DNA of 64,000 nt from Rhizobium sp. BT03. GTDB lineage: Bacteria > Pseudomonadota > Alphaproteobacteria > Rhizobiales > Rhizobiaceae. The notes below the pieces were generated by a model. That model did no database searches and had not been told where the DNA came from. It was given only the letters and a program-made list of their open reading frames with translations. The translations under genes were made by a program, and so were the position numbers. The DNA is taken from assembly GCF_030053155.1 (NCBI RefSeq), contig NZ_CP125640.1:3366001-3430000 (forward strand), in the 5' to 3' direction. The first letter of the stretch is position 1, and each line of letters starts with the position of its first letter. Shown here piece by piece: positions 22,191 to 32,919 of the stretch.

Positions 22191-22826
22191 ATGGTTTCCG
22201 CAGTTGACAGCACAAGGCTGGTTTCGGCCCAATATGCCCTGAAAAACCTTCGCAGCTCCGACGACGACAGTTCTCAGGATAGTCAGACTTCGTCGGCCGC
22301 CGGTATCCTGAGCAGCTACGGGCTCGATTCGAGCTCCGCCTCGCTGCTTTCCAATCAGGCGCTGTCCGGGCTGCTGGACACGCTTTCATCCCAGAGCGAG
22401 ACGTCTGATGAGGCCGACGCGACGGGTGACGGCGCCGACGTCACCAGCGCCTCCTTCATGTCGATGCTGAAGCAGCAGCTGCAGGATGCGGCGGCGGCCG
22501 AAGGCGAAAGCGGCAAGGCCCATGATATGCTGGCCGCGCTGGAAGCGGGCAAGCTCACCATCACCGATCCGACGCAGGGCGTATCGATTGCCGCCTGGGA
22601 CGTCGACGATCCCGACGAGGCCGATACCGAAAGCAAGGCCGGCAAGCAGGTTGATGTCAGCGGCTGGAGCGACTTCCTCGATGCGCATCTGGAGCGCGGC
22701 GCCGACGGCGCTTTCGTCAAGGAAAACGGCAGCTATGTCGACCAGACGACCGACAGCAACGCCTTCTTCGGCCTGATCGGCTCGGATTATTATTATCTGA
22801 GCTGGCCGCAGGTGGGGGCGGTGTAA
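22191..22826 (+). CDS. Acidic, Ser/Asp-rich hypothetical protein
   Basis: A 211-residue acidic protein of unknown function. Residues 25-95 are low-complexity, rich in Ser, Asp and Gln ('SSDDDSSQDSQTSSAA' and similar), with no signal peptide. The C-terminal half has alternating acidic segments and ends in an aromatic patch ('FFGLIGSDYYYLSWPQ'). It starts at ATG 22191 after CCAGGATTTTTCAA. The composition suggests a disordered N-terminus. Several rhizobial genomes carry similar proteins, but I assign no role. Confidence 0.6.
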   Translation: MVSAVDSTRLVSAQYALKNLRSSDDDSSQDSQTSSAAGILSSYGLDSSSASLLSNQALSGLLDTLSSQSETSDEADATGDGADVTSASFMSMLKQQLQDAAAAEGESGKAHDMLAALEAGKLTITDPTQGVSIAAWDVDDPDEADTESKAGKQVDVSGWSDFLDAHLERGADGAFVKENGSYVDQTTDSNAFFGLIGSDYYYLSWPQVGAV

Positions 22827-22860
22827 ACGGAACGAAAAGGAAGGCCGCCGCGCGGACTTT

Positions 22861-24078
22861 TCATTTGACCGAGACTTCGGCCGGCGTCTTTGCCGCAGGC
22901 AGGCGGTAGTCGTCGACGCGGCCGGGCGGCGCGGGCGTCATTTCGCCCTGCTCGACCAGGAGGTCGCGGGGCGATCGTGTCAAAGCCATTGGCGGGGGCC
23001 TGGCGCCGAGAAGCTCGGCGCCGCCGTCGAGATTGGGATCGGAGAGGCTGATCGGCACGGTGTGTTCGACCGGATTGGCGGGAAGGCCGAGCCCGGGCAG
23101 ATTGCTTTCGTCCAGGCGGATCAGATCCGGGCTTGCCTGGGTGCCGAGAATGCGCCGGGCCGGCTTTTCCACATAGAAGGCGAGCTTGCGCCGGCCGGCC
23201 TGTGTCAGGTTGATGCCATCGGAGGTGCGCAGGCGCACCTGCTGGCCGTTCACATCCGAGCCGGTGACGATGAAGTTGCTGTTTTCATCGACGAAACCAT
23301 CCCAGATGTCGACGAATTCGCCGCCGATGCTTTCGACCTGGTTGCGGTAAAGCTGATTCATCTGGACGGCATCGGCCGTCATCTGATCGGATTCGAAGGC
23401 GGGAAGGCCGACCCAGAGCAGCGGGATCTTGCGGTCGGTAACCTCTTTGCCGAAGGAAAGGACGCGGCGGCGGTATTCAGTAAACCAGCCGTCGGTGCGG
23501 AACTTCTCCTTGGCGGTATCGGTCACCATCTGCTGGCGGTCGTTGGCGCCGATCATGACGACGACCATGACCGGCTTCAGCTCGTCGACCATCTTCGGCA
23601 GCTGTTCCGGCCAGTCGTAATAGTCGTCGCGCACGAGACCCGATGAGACATTGCCGCGGGCTTCGACGACCACCCCGGGCGAAGTCTCGAAGGCGGCGGT
23701 CAGGCCGTCGCCGAGGCCGCTGGCCAGGAAATCGCCGACGATCAGGATCTTCTTGGCATTGCCGAGCTTCTGCACCGCCGGCTCCTCCTCCTGCACGGGT
23801 GCGCGGAGCGGCGGCGCGGTGCGGGTGTTGACGACGGCTTTCTGCGCCGGCGGGCGCTTTCGCTGCTGCTGGCGCTTCGGCTGCGGGGCGTCGGGCGCCT
23901 GCGGCCCGTCGTCGAGGTAGCGCCGGCCGAGGAAGAAATCGAGGATCGAACGGCGCTGGTAGCGCTGCTCCTGGGCTTCCGCCATATGCACCGGCGCAAG
24001 TGCGCCGAGGCATAGCGAAGCCGCCGCCAGGGCGAGCACGAGCCAACGGATGGGTGTCCGGTCAGTTTTCTTCATCAT
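22861..24078 (-). CDS. DUF459 SGNH-hydrolase-like exported protein
   Basis: A 405-residue protein with a signal peptide or anchor (residues 11-35), a basic Gln/Pro-rich linker (residues 60-100) and an SGNH-fold domain of the DUF459 type from about residue 108. The block III motif 'MIGANDRQ' is present. Block I reads 'VGDFLASGLGDGL' (115-117 GDF where active enzymes have GDS) and block V reads 'SDGINLTQAG' (Asn where active enzymes have His). The usual Ser and His are therefore missing at their standard places. It lies 62 bp downstream of a lytic transglycosylase on the same strand, suggesting a cell-wall or exopolysaccharide role. Confidence 0.75.
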   Translation of the reverse strand: MMKKTDRTPIRWLVLALAAASLCLGALAPVHMAEAQEQRYQRRSILDFFLGRRYLDDGPQAPDAPQPKRQQQRKRPPAQKAVVNTRTAPPLRAPVQEEEPAVQKLGNAKKILIVGDFLASGLGDGLTAAFETSPGVVVEARGNVSSGLVRDDYYDWPEQLPKMVDELKPVMVVVMIGANDRQQMVTDTAKEKFRTDGWFTEYRRRVLSFGKEVTDRKIPLLWVGLPAFESDQMTADAVQMNQLYRNQVESIGGEFVDIWDGFVDENSNFIVTGSDVNGQQVRLRTSDGINLTQAGRRKLAFYVEKPARRILGTQASPDLIRLDESNLPGLGLPANPVEHTVPISLSDPNLDGGAELLGARPPPMALTRSPRDLLVEQGEMTPAPPGRVDDYRLPAAKTPAEVSVK

Positions 24079-24164
24079 GGGCAGTTCCGCATCTGCCGGC
24101 ATCTTGCACGCAGGGCAGGCCAGCGTCCACTCCCGCTATTATCTAGGTCACGATTCCGCCGCTT

Positions 24165-25388
24165 CTAGCGACGCAGTGCGTTCAGAAGCGGCAATGAGGG
24201 TTCGCCGTCCGGCTGCATGCCGATGCGCGACTGCACCGCCGATATCGCCGCCTTCGAACCCGACCCAAAATTACCGTCGACCTCGCCATTATAATAGCCG
24301 AGCGTCTTCAGACGGGTCTGCAGCTCGAATTTCTCGGTGATGTCGAGGGCGCCGTCCGGCCGCGGCCAGCGCTGCTGCATGCCGCCATAGCCGGCGATCT
24401 GGTCGGCGAGCAGGCCGACGGCAAGCGCATAGCTGTCCGAGGCATTGTAATTCTTGATGGTGAAGAAGTTGGCGGTCATCAGGAAGCCCGGGCCACTGGG
24501 CCCGGCCGGCATTTTCAGCACGGCTTTGGTGGCGCTCTCGCGGAAGGCCTTGCCGTTCGGCCGGGTCAAGCCGAGGGCTGCCCATTGGGCGAGTGTATGG
24601 GTCTTGCCGGCCTGCTTGGCGGCTGCGGCGGGAACGACAACTTCGTAGCCCCAGGTCTTGCCGGTATCCCAGCCGTTCTTCATCAGCAGATTGGCCGAGG
24701 TCGCCAGCGCATCGGGCACGGAGTTCCAGATATCACGATGGCCGTTGCCGTCGGCATCAACGGCATAAAGCAGGTAGCTTGTCGGGATGAACTGGGTGTG
24801 GCCCATGGCGCCGGCCCAGGAGCCGGTCATCTCGCGGGCCGGCACATCGCCGTTCTGCAGGATCTTCAGCGCGGCGACCAGCTGCTTCTTGGCGAATTTG
24901 GCGCGGCTCGGATCAGCATAGGCAAGTGTTGCCAGCGCGCGCGGCACGTAATGCAGCCGGTCGTCCTTGTCGAGAATCGCGCCGTAATTGGATTCCATCG
25001 ACCAAATTGCGAGTAGAATGGTCTTGTCGACGCCGAATCGCTGTTCGATCGCCGCGAGCGTTCTTGCGTGCTTGGCGGCCATCTCGCGGCCGATCTTGAC
25101 CGTATAGGGATTGACGCGGGAATCGACGTAGTCCCAGATCTTCGACGTGAATTCAGGCTGGTAGGCCGCCTTTTCCAGCACGGTCGGATCGGGCTCGCTC
25201 ACCCCGGAAAAGGCCTTTTGATAGGTTGCCTTACTGATGCCACTCTGAGCGGCTGTTTGGTAAAAATCCGCGATCCATTTCTGGAATCGGGAATCGGCTT
25301 TCGCGTTGTCGGGGACCAGTCCCACCTGGGCGGCGACAATGAGGGCGAGAGCAAGACCACGAAGGGAGTTTTTGTGATTCTGGGTCAT
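24165..25388 (-). CDS. Lytic murein transglycosylase (MltB-type) with PG-binding domain
   Basis: A 407-residue periplasmic enzyme. A signal peptide (residues 1-31, cleavage after 'AKA') precedes an SLT_2/MltB catalytic domain with the acid Glu132 in '[10 protein letters not shown]', then '[17 protein letters not shown]' and '[11 protein letters not shown]'. The C-terminus (about 350-407) is a peptidoglycan-binding domain ('[20 protein letters not shown]'). It cleaves the glycan strand to 1,6-anhydro-muropeptides. Same strand as the DUF459 gene and divergent from galU. Confidence 0.9.
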   Translation of the reverse strand: MTQNHKNSLRGLALALIVAAQVGLVPDNAKADSRFQKWIADFYQTAAQSGISKATYQKAFSGVSEPDPTVLEKAAYQPEFTSKIWDYVDSRVNPYTVKIGREMAAKHARTLAAIEQRFGVDKTILLAIWSMESNYGAILDKDDRLHYVPRALATLAYADPSRAKFAKKQLVAALKILQNGDVPAREMTGSWAGAMGHTQFIPTSYLLYAVDADGNGHRDIWNSVPDALATSANLLMKNGWDTGKTWGYEVVVPAAAAKQAGKTHTLAQWAALGLTRPNGKAFRESATKAVLKMPAGPSGPGFLMTANFFTIKNYNASDSYALAVGLLADQIAGYGGMQQRWPRPDGALDITEKFELQTRLKTLGYYNGEVDGNFGSGSKAAISAVQSRIGMQPDGEPSLPLLNALRR

Positions 25389-25593
25389 CGACAGTGTTAT
25401 CCGTCATCTTCAGTTTCTGGCGCAGCGGGGCATCATGTCCGCCCAGACCCGAGACTACAGGAACGGAGTCAACAAATTCTTTACCATGGCGATCCGCTGC
25501 GGTCACCATTTGCAAAACAGTAGCAATTCTATACTAGTTAAAGCTAAAAAGCTCCATTTCCAAAGCGATATGAATCGAAGCAGGAGGCCGGGT

Positions 25594-26481
25594 GTGGCTC
25601 AACACAATAAAGTTCGTAAAGCAGTATTTCCGGTTGCCGGGTTGGGAACGCGATTCCTGCCGGCAACCAAGGCTGTTCCGAAGGAAATGTTGACCGTCGT
25701 CGACAAGCCGATCATTCAATATGTCGTCGATGAGGCGATCGAGGCCGGGATCGAACATCTGGTGTTCGTCACCGGACGCAACAAGCACGTCATCGAAGAT
25801 TATTTCGACATCCATTTCGAGCTGGAGCAGACGCTCAAGGAACGTGCCAAGAAGGCTGAGATTACCCTTCTCGCCCAGCAATTGCCGAAGGCCGGCACGG
25901 TAAGCTTCACCCGCCAGCAGGAGCCGCTCGGCCTCGGCCATGCGGTGTGGTGCGCCCGCGAGATCGTCGGTGACGAGCCCTTCGCCCTGCTGCTGCCCGA
26001 TATGATCATGAAGGGCGACAAGGGCTGCATGAAGGGCATGATCGATCTTTACGGCCAGAGCGGCGGCAATATCATCGCCGTCGAGGAATGCGCGCCCGAT
26101 CAGGCGCATAAATACGGCATCGTCGGCGTCGGCGAGGCGATCGGCGAGGGCTTCCGCATCACCGGCATGGTGGAAAAGCCCGCCAAGGGAACCGCGCCTT
26201 CCAACTTCTTCATCAACGGCCGCTACATCCTGCAGCCGGAAATCTTCAAGATCCTCGAAACCCAGGAGCGCGGCGCCGGCAACGAGATCCAGCTCACCGA
26301 CGGCATGCTGAAGCTCTTGAAGGAGCAGGATTTCGCCGGCTATCACTTCCGCGGCACGACCTATGACTGCGGCGCCAAGGACGGCTTCATTCTGGCGAAT
26401 GTCGCCTACGCCCTCGAACGCGCCGATATCCGCCCGACCGTCGAAGGCGGTTTCAAGGAATTGCTGGCCGGCCTGCGGTAA
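25594..26481 (+). CDS. galU: UTP-glucose-1-phosphate uridylyltransferase
   Basis: A 295-residue nucleotidyltransferase giving UDP-glucose for exopolysaccharide, LPS and glucans (ExoN/GalU type). The N-terminal '[24 protein letters not shown]' holds the nucleotide-binding G-x-G-T-R and catalytic Lys; '[12 protein letters not shown]', 'LLPDMIM' and 'MVEKP' are further family motifs. The start is GTG at 25594, six bases after AGGAGG; an ATG at 25570 lacks a ribosome site. It is followed by a RIME-like palindromic repeat. Confidence 0.95.
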   Translation: MAQHNKVRKAVFPVAGLGTRFLPATKAVPKEMLTVVDKPIIQYVVDEAIEAGIEHLVFVTGRNKHVIEDYFDIHFELEQTLKERAKKAEITLLAQQLPKAGTVSFTRQQEPLGLGHAVWCAREIVGDEPFALLLPDMIMKGDKGCMKGMIDLYGQSGGNIIAVEECAPDQAHKYGIVGVGEAIGEGFRITGMVEKPAKGTAPSNFFINGRYILQPEIFKILETQERGAGNEIQLTDGMLKLLKEQDFAGYHFRGTTYDCGAKDGFILANVAYALERADIRPTVEGGFKELLAGLR

Positions 26482-26507
26482 GGTTCTCTTCCGCGCATCA
26501 ATGACAG

Positions 26508-26607
26508 AGCGCCGCGCATCCCATAGGATGCGCGGCGCTTTAGCTTGTTGTTTTTATGCATGTCGTTATCCCGGAACCGCTGCACACTTCCGGGCAACAT
26601 GCATTTA
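26508..26607. repeat. RIME-like palindromic repeat, copy 1
   Basis: About 100 bp made of two palindromes. The first has 14-base perfect arms (26508-26521 and 26526-26539) with loop CATA. The second has arms ATGCATGT / ACATGCAT with inner CCCGGAA / TTCCGGG (26556-26604). The second palindrome is almost identical to the one at 41533-41583, with about two differences in 52 bases. Size and two-palindrome form match the rhizobial intergenic mosaic element RIME. It lies between the convergent ends of galU and the Rieske gene. Confidence 0.75.
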
Positions 26608-26615
26608 GAATTCGC

Positions 26616-27851
26616 TCAATTCGGCCGACTGATCTCGTCCAGATACCAGTTAATGTAGCGCAGCTCGTTCTGCTCCATCGGCGCGATCGGTCCCGGCAAG
26701 AAATAGTGCGAGAGAACGCCGCGCGACGTGTGCTCGATGATGGCCTTGTCCTCGTCGGTCGTCACCGTCCAGAGCCACACGAGCTTGGCGAGATCATAGT
26801 CTCTGCCCTCCTCGGCTTTACTGTTGACGAGCCAGATCAGTTCCATCTCGCAAGCTCTCGGGCCCTTCGGAATGAAGCGGTAGATCATACCGTGGTCGGG
26901 ATAGCAGACGAGAAATGAGGTGCCGCCGAGATGGACGGAGGTGACGCCACCATCAAATTCGGTAAATCGGCCCATCAGCATGCTGAGCGGCGAGCCGTCT
27001 TGGCTGCCGGTCTTAACACCGTCATAAAGCGCATAGCGGAACGCGTGGATGGCTTCTCTGCCTGTCGCGGATGTCTTCCAGTGATCGCCGGAACCGACCT
27101 CGATGCCGAGGGCGCATGTGCGTTCCTCCATCGAGGCGTTTAGCGCCTCAATCATGTGCAGCGGCTGTTCCAGCGCGTGAGTCTGCGAATATTCGGGGTG
27201 CGCCGGGCCGCAATGGTAGCATTCCACATAGTTTTCCACTGCCAGCTTCCAGTTGGCGTCGACCGGATAGGTCTGCCGATGCGCCACCTTAGCCTGCCCC
27301 CAGCCATATTGGCCGCAGGTCGCATGAAGCAGATTCTCGACCTCGGAGAAATCGAGCGGGTCGTCTGCGAAGGAAATGAAGATCAAGCCTTCGACCACAC
27401 GGACATGCAGCGTCTTCAGCCCGTAATCCTCCCGCTTGAAATCCTTTGGCATCAGCCTTGCTGCCTTCAGGCTTCCGTCATTGCCATAGGTCCAGGCATG
27501 GTAGGGACAGACAAAGACACGGGCATTGCCCTTATCCCGGGTGCAGACCTCGGCGCCGCGATGGCGGCAGACATTGAGCAGAGCATGAATTGTTCCATCG
27601 GCGTGTCGCGTGACGATCACCTGCTCCGAGGCCATGCGAAACACTTCGAAGTCATTCGGCTGCGGAACAACGCTCTCATGCGCGAGGCAATGCCAATGGC
27701 GGCGGAACACGCGCTCCAGATCCCGCTCATAAATGTCCGGATCCATGTAGAATGGCCGGGCAAGACCGTGGCCCGGTCTATGAGCCGCAATGAGCTGATC
27801 GATGCGGTCGACCGATGGCGCAGCCGGTGTTTTGGTTTCAGGTGCTAGCAT
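26616..27851 (-). CDS. Rieske [2Fe-2S] oxygenase alpha subunit, GbcA/Stc2-like
   Basis: A 411-residue ring-hydroxylating-type oxygenase. The Rieske cluster ligands are C95, H97, C115 and H118 ('CRHRGAEVC' and 'CPYHAW'). The mononuclear iron site is in 'NWKLAVENYVECYHCGPAHPEY' (H213, H218). This family includes glycine betaine and proline betaine (stachydrine) demethylases, and no beta subunit gene is nearby, as expected for that group. Two dehydrogenases of the dimethylglycine type lie upstream in the same direction, which supports an N-demethylation role. No reductase partner is in the window. The start follows CCGGAGAC. Confidence 0.8.
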   Translation of the reverse strand: MLAPETKTPAAPSVDRIDQLIAAHRPGHGLARPFYMDPDIYERDLERVFRRHWHCLAHESVVPQPNDFEVFRMASEQVIVTRHADGTIHALLNVCRHRGAEVCTRDKGNARVFVCPYHAWTYGNDGSLKAARLMPKDFKREDYGLKTLHVRVVEGLIFISFADDPLDFSEVENLLHATCGQYGWGQAKVAHRQTYPVDANWKLAVENYVECYHCGPAHPEYSQTHALEQPLHMIEALNASMEERTCALGIEVGSGDHWKTSATGREAIHAFRYALYDGVKTGSQDGSPLSMLMGRFTEFDGGVTSVHLGGTSFLVCYPDHGMIYRFIPKGPRACEMELIWLVNSKAEEGRDYDLAKLVWLWTVTTDEDKAIIEHTSRGVLSHYFLPGPIAPMEQNELRYINWYLDEISRPN

Positions 27852-27885
27852 GGGAATGTCTCCGGAAATACCGATAGGTCCGTCA

Positions 27886-30339
27886 TCACATCCGGACCCT
27901 CGCGGCATTCGGATCATACATCGGCGCAAGCGATGGCTCGGCTCTCACCCTCGTTCCTGCAATCTCGATCTCGTAACATGAGCCAAGCACTTCCGCCGCG
28001 CTCTCACCCTTACAGGGCACGTAACCCAGACCGATCGCACCGCCGAGGAAATGGCCGTAATTGCCGGAGGTTGTCGTGCCGACGATCTCTCCGTCGCGGA
28101 CGATTGCCTCGTTGTGAAAGAGCAACGGTTCAGGATCTGTGAGCTTGAATTGCACCAGCCGGCGATCAATGCCCGTTTCCTGCTTGTGCAAGACGGCATC
28201 GCGGCCGATGAACTCCCCTTTGCCGGTTTTGACGGCGAAGCCGAGGCCTGCTTCCAGCACATGATCCTCATCGGTAATGTCATGGCCGAAATGGCGGAAC
28301 GCCTTTTCGATGCGGCAGCTATCGAGCGTGTGGATGCCGCAAAGCTTCAGGCCGAGGTCCAGGCCTGCCAGTTCCAGCGCCTCAAAAACGTGGGCGGCCT
28401 GGTCGGTGGAGACGTAAAGCTCCCAGCCGAGCTCGCCGACATAGGTGACGCGGTGAGCGCGCGCCAGTCCCATGCCGATCTCGATTTCCCGCGCGGCGCC
28501 GAAGGGATGGGCGTCGTTGGAGAAATCGTCAGGGCTGATCCTCTGCATCAGCTGACGCGACTTCGGACCCATCACGCAGAGCACGCTTTCGGCGACCGTC
28601 ATATCGGTAACCACGACATTTTCATCGGCCACGTGCCTGCGCAGCCAGGCAAGATCACGCTGCAGTGTCGCAGCTGGAACAATGAGCAGGAAGGCGGTTT
28701 CGGTCAGCCGGGTTGCCGTGAGGTCGCTTTCGATGCCGCCACGACGGTTCAGCATCTGCGTGTAGACGATACGGCCGGCGGGCACGTCTATCTGGTTGGC
28801 GCAGAGCCGTTGCAGGAAGCGACAGGCGCCGCGCCCTTCGACCCGGATTTTCCCAAAGGAGGTCATGTCGAAGAAACCGACGCCGGTCCTGATCGCCAGA
28901 TGTTCCTCGCGCTGGTTTTCAAACCAGTTCTGCCGCCGCCAGCTATACTCGTATTTCCGCTCTTGCCCTTCCCTGGCGAACCAGTTGGCGCGCTCCCAGC
29001 CGGCCACTTCGCCGAACACGGCGCCACGCGCCGCAAGGTGCTCATGGATCGGCGAGCGGCGTATGCCGCGCGCGGTCGCCATCTGCCGATAGGGGAAATG
29101 GTCGGCGTAAAGCAGGCCGAGCGTCTCCGTGACTCGCTCCTTCAGGTAGAACCGGTTCTTCTGGAAGGGCTGGGCGCGGCGGATGTCTACCTCCCAGAGA
29201 TCGAAGGGCGGTTCGCCGTCGTTCATCCATTGAGCAAGCGCCATACCGGCGCCACCGGAAGATACGATGCCGATCGAATTGTATCCGGCCGCCACCCAAT
29301 AGCCTTTCAGTTCCGGCGCCTCGCCTAGATAATAGCGATCGTCGGGCGTAAAGCTCTCCGGTCCATTGAAGAAGGTGTGGATGCCGGCAGTTTCCAGCAT
29401 CGGCATCCGGTTGATCGCCATTTCGAGGATCGGCTGGAAGTGATCGAAATCCTCCGGCAATTGGTCAAAGCAGAAGTCCTCGCGGATCGCCTCGCCCGCC
29501 GGCGGCCAGGGCTTGGCGACCGGCTCGAAGGCGCCAATGAGCATCTTGCCGGCATCTTCTTTGTAATAGGTACACTCGTCCGGCACACGCAGCACAGGCA
29601 GAGACTTCAATCCCCCAACCGGCTCGGTGACGATGTAGAAATGCTCGCAGGCATGCAGCGGCAAGGTGACGCCGGATTGCCGAGCGAGATCTCTGCCCCA
29701 CATGCCGGCGGCGTTGACGACATTTTCCGTCTCGATCGTGAAACGCTCGCCGGCCTGCTCGCAGACGACGCCGACGACTCGACCATCCCTGGCAAGCACC
29801 TCGATGACCTTTACGCCTTCGATGATGTTCGCTCCCTGCTGCCGAGCGCCCTTGGCGAGCGACATGGCAATGTTTGCCGGGTCGCATTGTCCGTCGAGCG
29901 GCAGGTGAACCGCTGCCTTGACGTCGCCGATGTTGAGATGGGGGTAAAGCGCCTTCGCCTCTTGCGGCGAAATCTCGCGAACGTCGATTTTGAACGCCCG
30001 GGCCAACGAGGCCTGACGGTAGATCTCTTCCTTACGCTCGTCGGTCAGGGCAACGGTGATCGAGCCATTTTGGCGCATGCCGGTGCCGATGCCGGTTTCG
30101 GCCTCCAGCCTGATGTAGAGATCGGCGGAATATTTGGCGAGGCGCGTCATGTTTTGCGAGGCGCGGAGCTGACCGATGAGGCCAGCCGCGTGCCATGTGG
30201 TGCCCGAGGTGAGCTGCTTGCGTTCGAGCAGTACGACATCGGTCCAGCCAAGCTTCGCCAGATGGTAGGCGATGGAACAGCCTGAGACCCCGCCGCCGAT
30301 GATCACCGCGCGTGCCTTTTGGGGGATGGGTTTCGTCAT
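27886..30339 (-). CDS. FAD-dependent dimethylglycine/sarcosine dehydrogenase-like protein 1
   Basis: An 817-residue two-part enzyme. Residues 10-400 form a DAO-type FAD domain ('[21 protein letters not shown]'), with H50 in 'SGTTWHAAG' at the place of the covalent FAD histidine of dimethylglycine dehydrogenase. Residues about 430-810 form the FAO_M/GcvT (aminomethyltransferase) folate-binding part ending 'GLGYVP'. Such enzymes oxidise N-methyl groups and pass the C1 unit to tetrahydrofolate. Its start overlaps the stop codon of the next paralog by ATGA. It is about 35 bp from the Rieske gene, so the three form one operon. Confidence 0.87.
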   Translation of the reverse strand: MTKPIPQKARAVIIGGGVSGCSIAYHLAKLGWTDVVLLERKQLTSGTTWHAAGLIGQLRASQNMTRLAKYSADLYIRLEAETGIGTGMRQNGSITVALTDERKEEIYRQASLARAFKIDVREISPQEAKALYPHLNIGDVKAAVHLPLDGQCDPANIAMSLAKGARQQGANIIEGVKVIEVLARDGRVVGVVCEQAGERFTIETENVVNAAGMWGRDLARQSGVTLPLHACEHFYIVTEPVGGLKSLPVLRVPDECTYYKEDAGKMLIGAFEPVAKPWPPAGEAIREDFCFDQLPEDFDHFQPILEMAINRMPMLETAGIHTFFNGPESFTPDDRYYLGEAPELKGYWVAAGYNSIGIVSSGGAGMALAQWMNDGEPPFDLWEVDIRRAQPFQKNRFYLKERVTETLGLLYADHFPYRQMATARGIRRSPIHEHLAARGAVFGEVAGWERANWFAREGQERKYEYSWRRQNWFENQREEHLAIRTGVGFFDMTSFGKIRVEGRGACRFLQRLCANQIDVPAGRIVYTQMLNRRGGIESDLTATRLTETAFLLIVPAATLQRDLAWLRRHVADENVVVTDMTVAESVLCVMGPKSRQLMQRISPDDFSNDAHPFGAAREIEIGMGLARAHRVTYVGELGWELYVSTDQAAHVFEALELAGLDLGLKLCGIHTLDSCRIEKAFRHFGHDITDEDHVLEAGLGFAVKTGKGEFIGRDAVLHKQETGIDRRLVQFKLTDPEPLLFHNEAIVRDGEIVGTTTSGNYGHFLGGAIGLGYVPCKGESAAEVLGSCYEIEIAGTRVRAEPSLAPMYDPNAARVRM

Positions 30340-32786
30340 GCTCGCAGCCTACCGTTTTCGGGATCCCATAACGGCCGGTCGGGCTGGACGACGGCCTTGA
30401 ACCGGTCGCCGAAGATTTCAACCTCCAGCTCCGTGCCCGGCACCGCCAGATCCGACCGCAGCATGCCGAGCGCCACGGACTTGCCGACTCGGTAGCCCCA
30501 GTTGCCCGACGTTGTCTCTCCGACCACCTGACCGTCACGCCAGAGCGTCGACATATAGGGGGCGTCGCATTCGCCGGCATCGACGGCCAATGTGACGAAG
30601 CGCTTCGTCACGCCTTGCTGCTTCTCGCGCTCGAGCGCCGCCTTGCCCTTGAAATCGGGTTTCGCCCAGTCGACGAAACGTTCCAGCCCGCCCTGCAGTA
30701 TGGTGTAATCGGTCGAAAGGTCGCCCTTCCAGGCGCGGTAGCGCTTCTCGATACGCAGGCTGTCGAGTGCTTCCATGCCGAATGGCTTCAGGCCATGCTT
30801 CCCGCCTGCAGCCCAGACCGCGTCGAAGACCGCGGCCGTGTCGTCCACCTTCGTGTGAAGCTCCCAGCCAAGCTCGCCGACGAAGGAAACGCGCACCAGC
30901 TGCAGCCGGCGGCCCGCTATCCGGCAGGGCTGGTGCGTCAGCCACGGCTTGGAAAGATCGGCATCCGTGATGTCTGCGAGGATGGCACGCGATTGCGGCC
31001 CTGACAGTATCTGGCAGGCCAAATCGTCCGTCACATCGTCGAGCGTGAATCGCGCGTCTTTCGGCAGATGCTTCTGCAACCATGCAAAATCGTGCCACTG
31101 CGCTGTCGCCGCGGTGGTCAGGAAGAAAAGGTTCTCTTCCAGCGCCATCACCGACATTTCGGTGACGATACGGCCTTTGTCGTCGGCAAAATAGGCAAGT
31201 CCGATGCGGCCGGTTTTCGGCACCTTGCCGGTGATCAGGCCGAGCAGCCAGTCGCGTGCGCCCTCACCCTGCAGGCGGTAGCGGGAAAAGCCCGGCAGAT
31301 CGAGAATGCCCGCGGTATCGCGCACTGCCAGGCATTCCTCCTCGATCCGTTTCTGCCACGGCCCCGCCCGATTCCAGGTCTGCGTTGACTGTTCCGACGT
31401 GTCATCGCCTGATTTGGCGTACCAACTGGCGCGCTCCCAGCCATTATAGGGCTTGAATTGCGCACCAAGTGCTGCGATCCGGTCATGGATCGGCGAGAGT
31501 TTCCTGTTGCGACCGGCAGGCCAGGCGTGGTTCGGGAAATGCATCGCATATTCGTGGCCGTAAACTTCCATGCCCTTGGCGACGCAGTAGTCCTGGTCGG
31601 AAGCAAAGTGCGTGTAGCGACGTGGGTCGCAGGACCACATGTCCCATTCGGTCTGGCCTTCGGTCACCCATTCGGCCAGCACCTTGCCGGCACCGCCCGC
31701 CTGGCAGATGCCGAAAGTGAAGACGCAGGCCTCAAACGCATTCGGCACGCCCGGCATCGGCCCGATCAGCGGATTGCCATCCGGCGTATAGGGGATAGGC
31801 CCGTTGATCATGCGCGACAGGCCGGCAGTGCCGAGGATCGGCACGCGCTCGACTGCGTCATTGAGATACCATTCCAGCCGCTCAAGATCGTCGGGGAAAA
31901 GCTGGAAGGAGAAATCCTCCGGCATCGGATCGTCGGCCGTCAGCCAATGCGCCTTGCAATTGCGCTCATAGGGACCGAGGTTCATTCCGGTCTTTTCCTG
32001 CCGCAGATAATAGGAACTATCGACGTCTCGCAGCAGCGGCAGTTTGTGGCCTACCTCCTTCGACCAAGCGGCAAGCTCAGGAATTTCTTCGAACAGCATG
32101 TACTGATGGCTCATCACCATCATCGGTACCTCGCGGCCGAACCATTTGCCGACTTCGCGGGCGTAATAGCCGGCGGCGTTGACGACATATTCGCAGCGGA
32201 TATCACCCTCCGGGGTGGAAACGACCCATTCGTCGTTTTCCCGGCGCGCACCGGTTGCGGGACAGAAGCGGAAGATCCTCGCCCCCAGGTCGCGAGCGCC
32301 CTTCGCCAAGGCCTGGGTCAGCTGCGCCGGATCGATGTCGCCGTCATGCGGATCGTGGAGCGCGCCGATGAGGTCATGGGTCTCGACAAAAGGATATTTC
32401 GACTTGATCTGCTCAGGCGACAGGATGTCGAGATCCATGCCCTGGTAACGTCCCATGCCGACCACACGCTTGAATTCCTGCAGCCGCTCGTTCGAGTGGC
32501 CGAGCCGGATCGAGCCGGTCACGTGGTAATTCATCGGATAGTCGACCTGAGCGCCCAGCTCGCGATAGAGCGAGGCCGAATAGCGCTGCATGTTCATGAT
32601 CGACCAGGAGGCAGAAAACGTCGGCACATTGCCCGCCGCATGCCAAGTCGATCCAGCCGTCAATTCGTTTTTTTCCAGAAGCACTGCGTCGGTCCAGCCC
32701 GCCATGGCCAGATGATAGAGCGCGGAGACGCCGACAGCGCCTCCCCCGATGATCACAACGCGCGCTTGAGATGGCAAATTCGACAT
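30336..32786 (-). CDS. FAD-dependent dimethylglycine/sarcosine dehydrogenase-like protein 2
   Basis: An 816-residue paralog of the preceding protein with the same architecture. It has '[21 protein letters not shown]' for FAD binding, H49 in 'AGSTWHAAG' at the covalent flavin position, and a C-terminal GcvT-type domain ('[13 protein letters not shown]', '[21 protein letters not shown]'). The two are clearly different in sequence, so they probably take different N-methyl substrates or act in sequence. The start at 32786 follows GAGGAGCAGCC. It is the first gene of the operon and is divergent from a LysR gene. Confidence 0.87.
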   Translation of the reverse strand: MSNLPSQARVVIIGGGAVGVSALYHLAMAGWTDAVLLEKNELTAGSTWHAAGNVPTFSASWSIMNMQRYSASLYRELGAQVDYPMNYHVTGSIRLGHSNERLQEFKRVVGMGRYQGMDLDILSPEQIKSKYPFVETHDLIGALHDPHDGDIDPAQLTQALAKGARDLGARIFRFCPATGARRENDEWVVSTPEGDIRCEYVVNAAGYYAREVGKWFGREVPMMVMSHQYMLFEEIPELAAWSKEVGHKLPLLRDVDSSYYLRQEKTGMNLGPYERNCKAHWLTADDPMPEDFSFQLFPDDLERLEWYLNDAVERVPILGTAGLSRMINGPIPYTPDGNPLIGPMPGVPNAFEACVFTFGICQAGGAGKVLAEWVTEGQTEWDMWSCDPRRYTHFASDQDYCVAKGMEVYGHEYAMHFPNHAWPAGRNRKLSPIHDRIAALGAQFKPYNGWERASWYAKSGDDTSEQSTQTWNRAGPWQKRIEEECLAVRDTAGILDLPGFSRYRLQGEGARDWLLGLITGKVPKTGRIGLAYFADDKGRIVTEMSVMALEENLFFLTTAATAQWHDFAWLQKHLPKDARFTLDDVTDDLACQILSGPQSRAILADITDADLSKPWLTHQPCRIAGRRLQLVRVSFVGELGWELHTKVDDTAAVFDAVWAAGGKHGLKPFGMEALDSLRIEKRYRAWKGDLSTDYTILQGGLERFVDWAKPDFKGKAALEREKQQGVTKRFVTLAVDAGECDAPYMSTLWRDGQVVGETTSGNWGYRVGKSVALGMLRSDLAVPGTELEVEIFGDRFKAVVQPDRPLWDPENGRLRA

Positions 32787-32919
32787 GGCTGCTCCTCGTT
32801 CGAAGGCAAGTCTGGCAACGAACGGGAACGGCATCAAGCGGAGGGAACTTGCTTTATTGATCGAAGAATTCGATTAGATAACGCGAAGATTGCCCTCGCC
32901 CAGTGAGCCCGGAAAGAAC

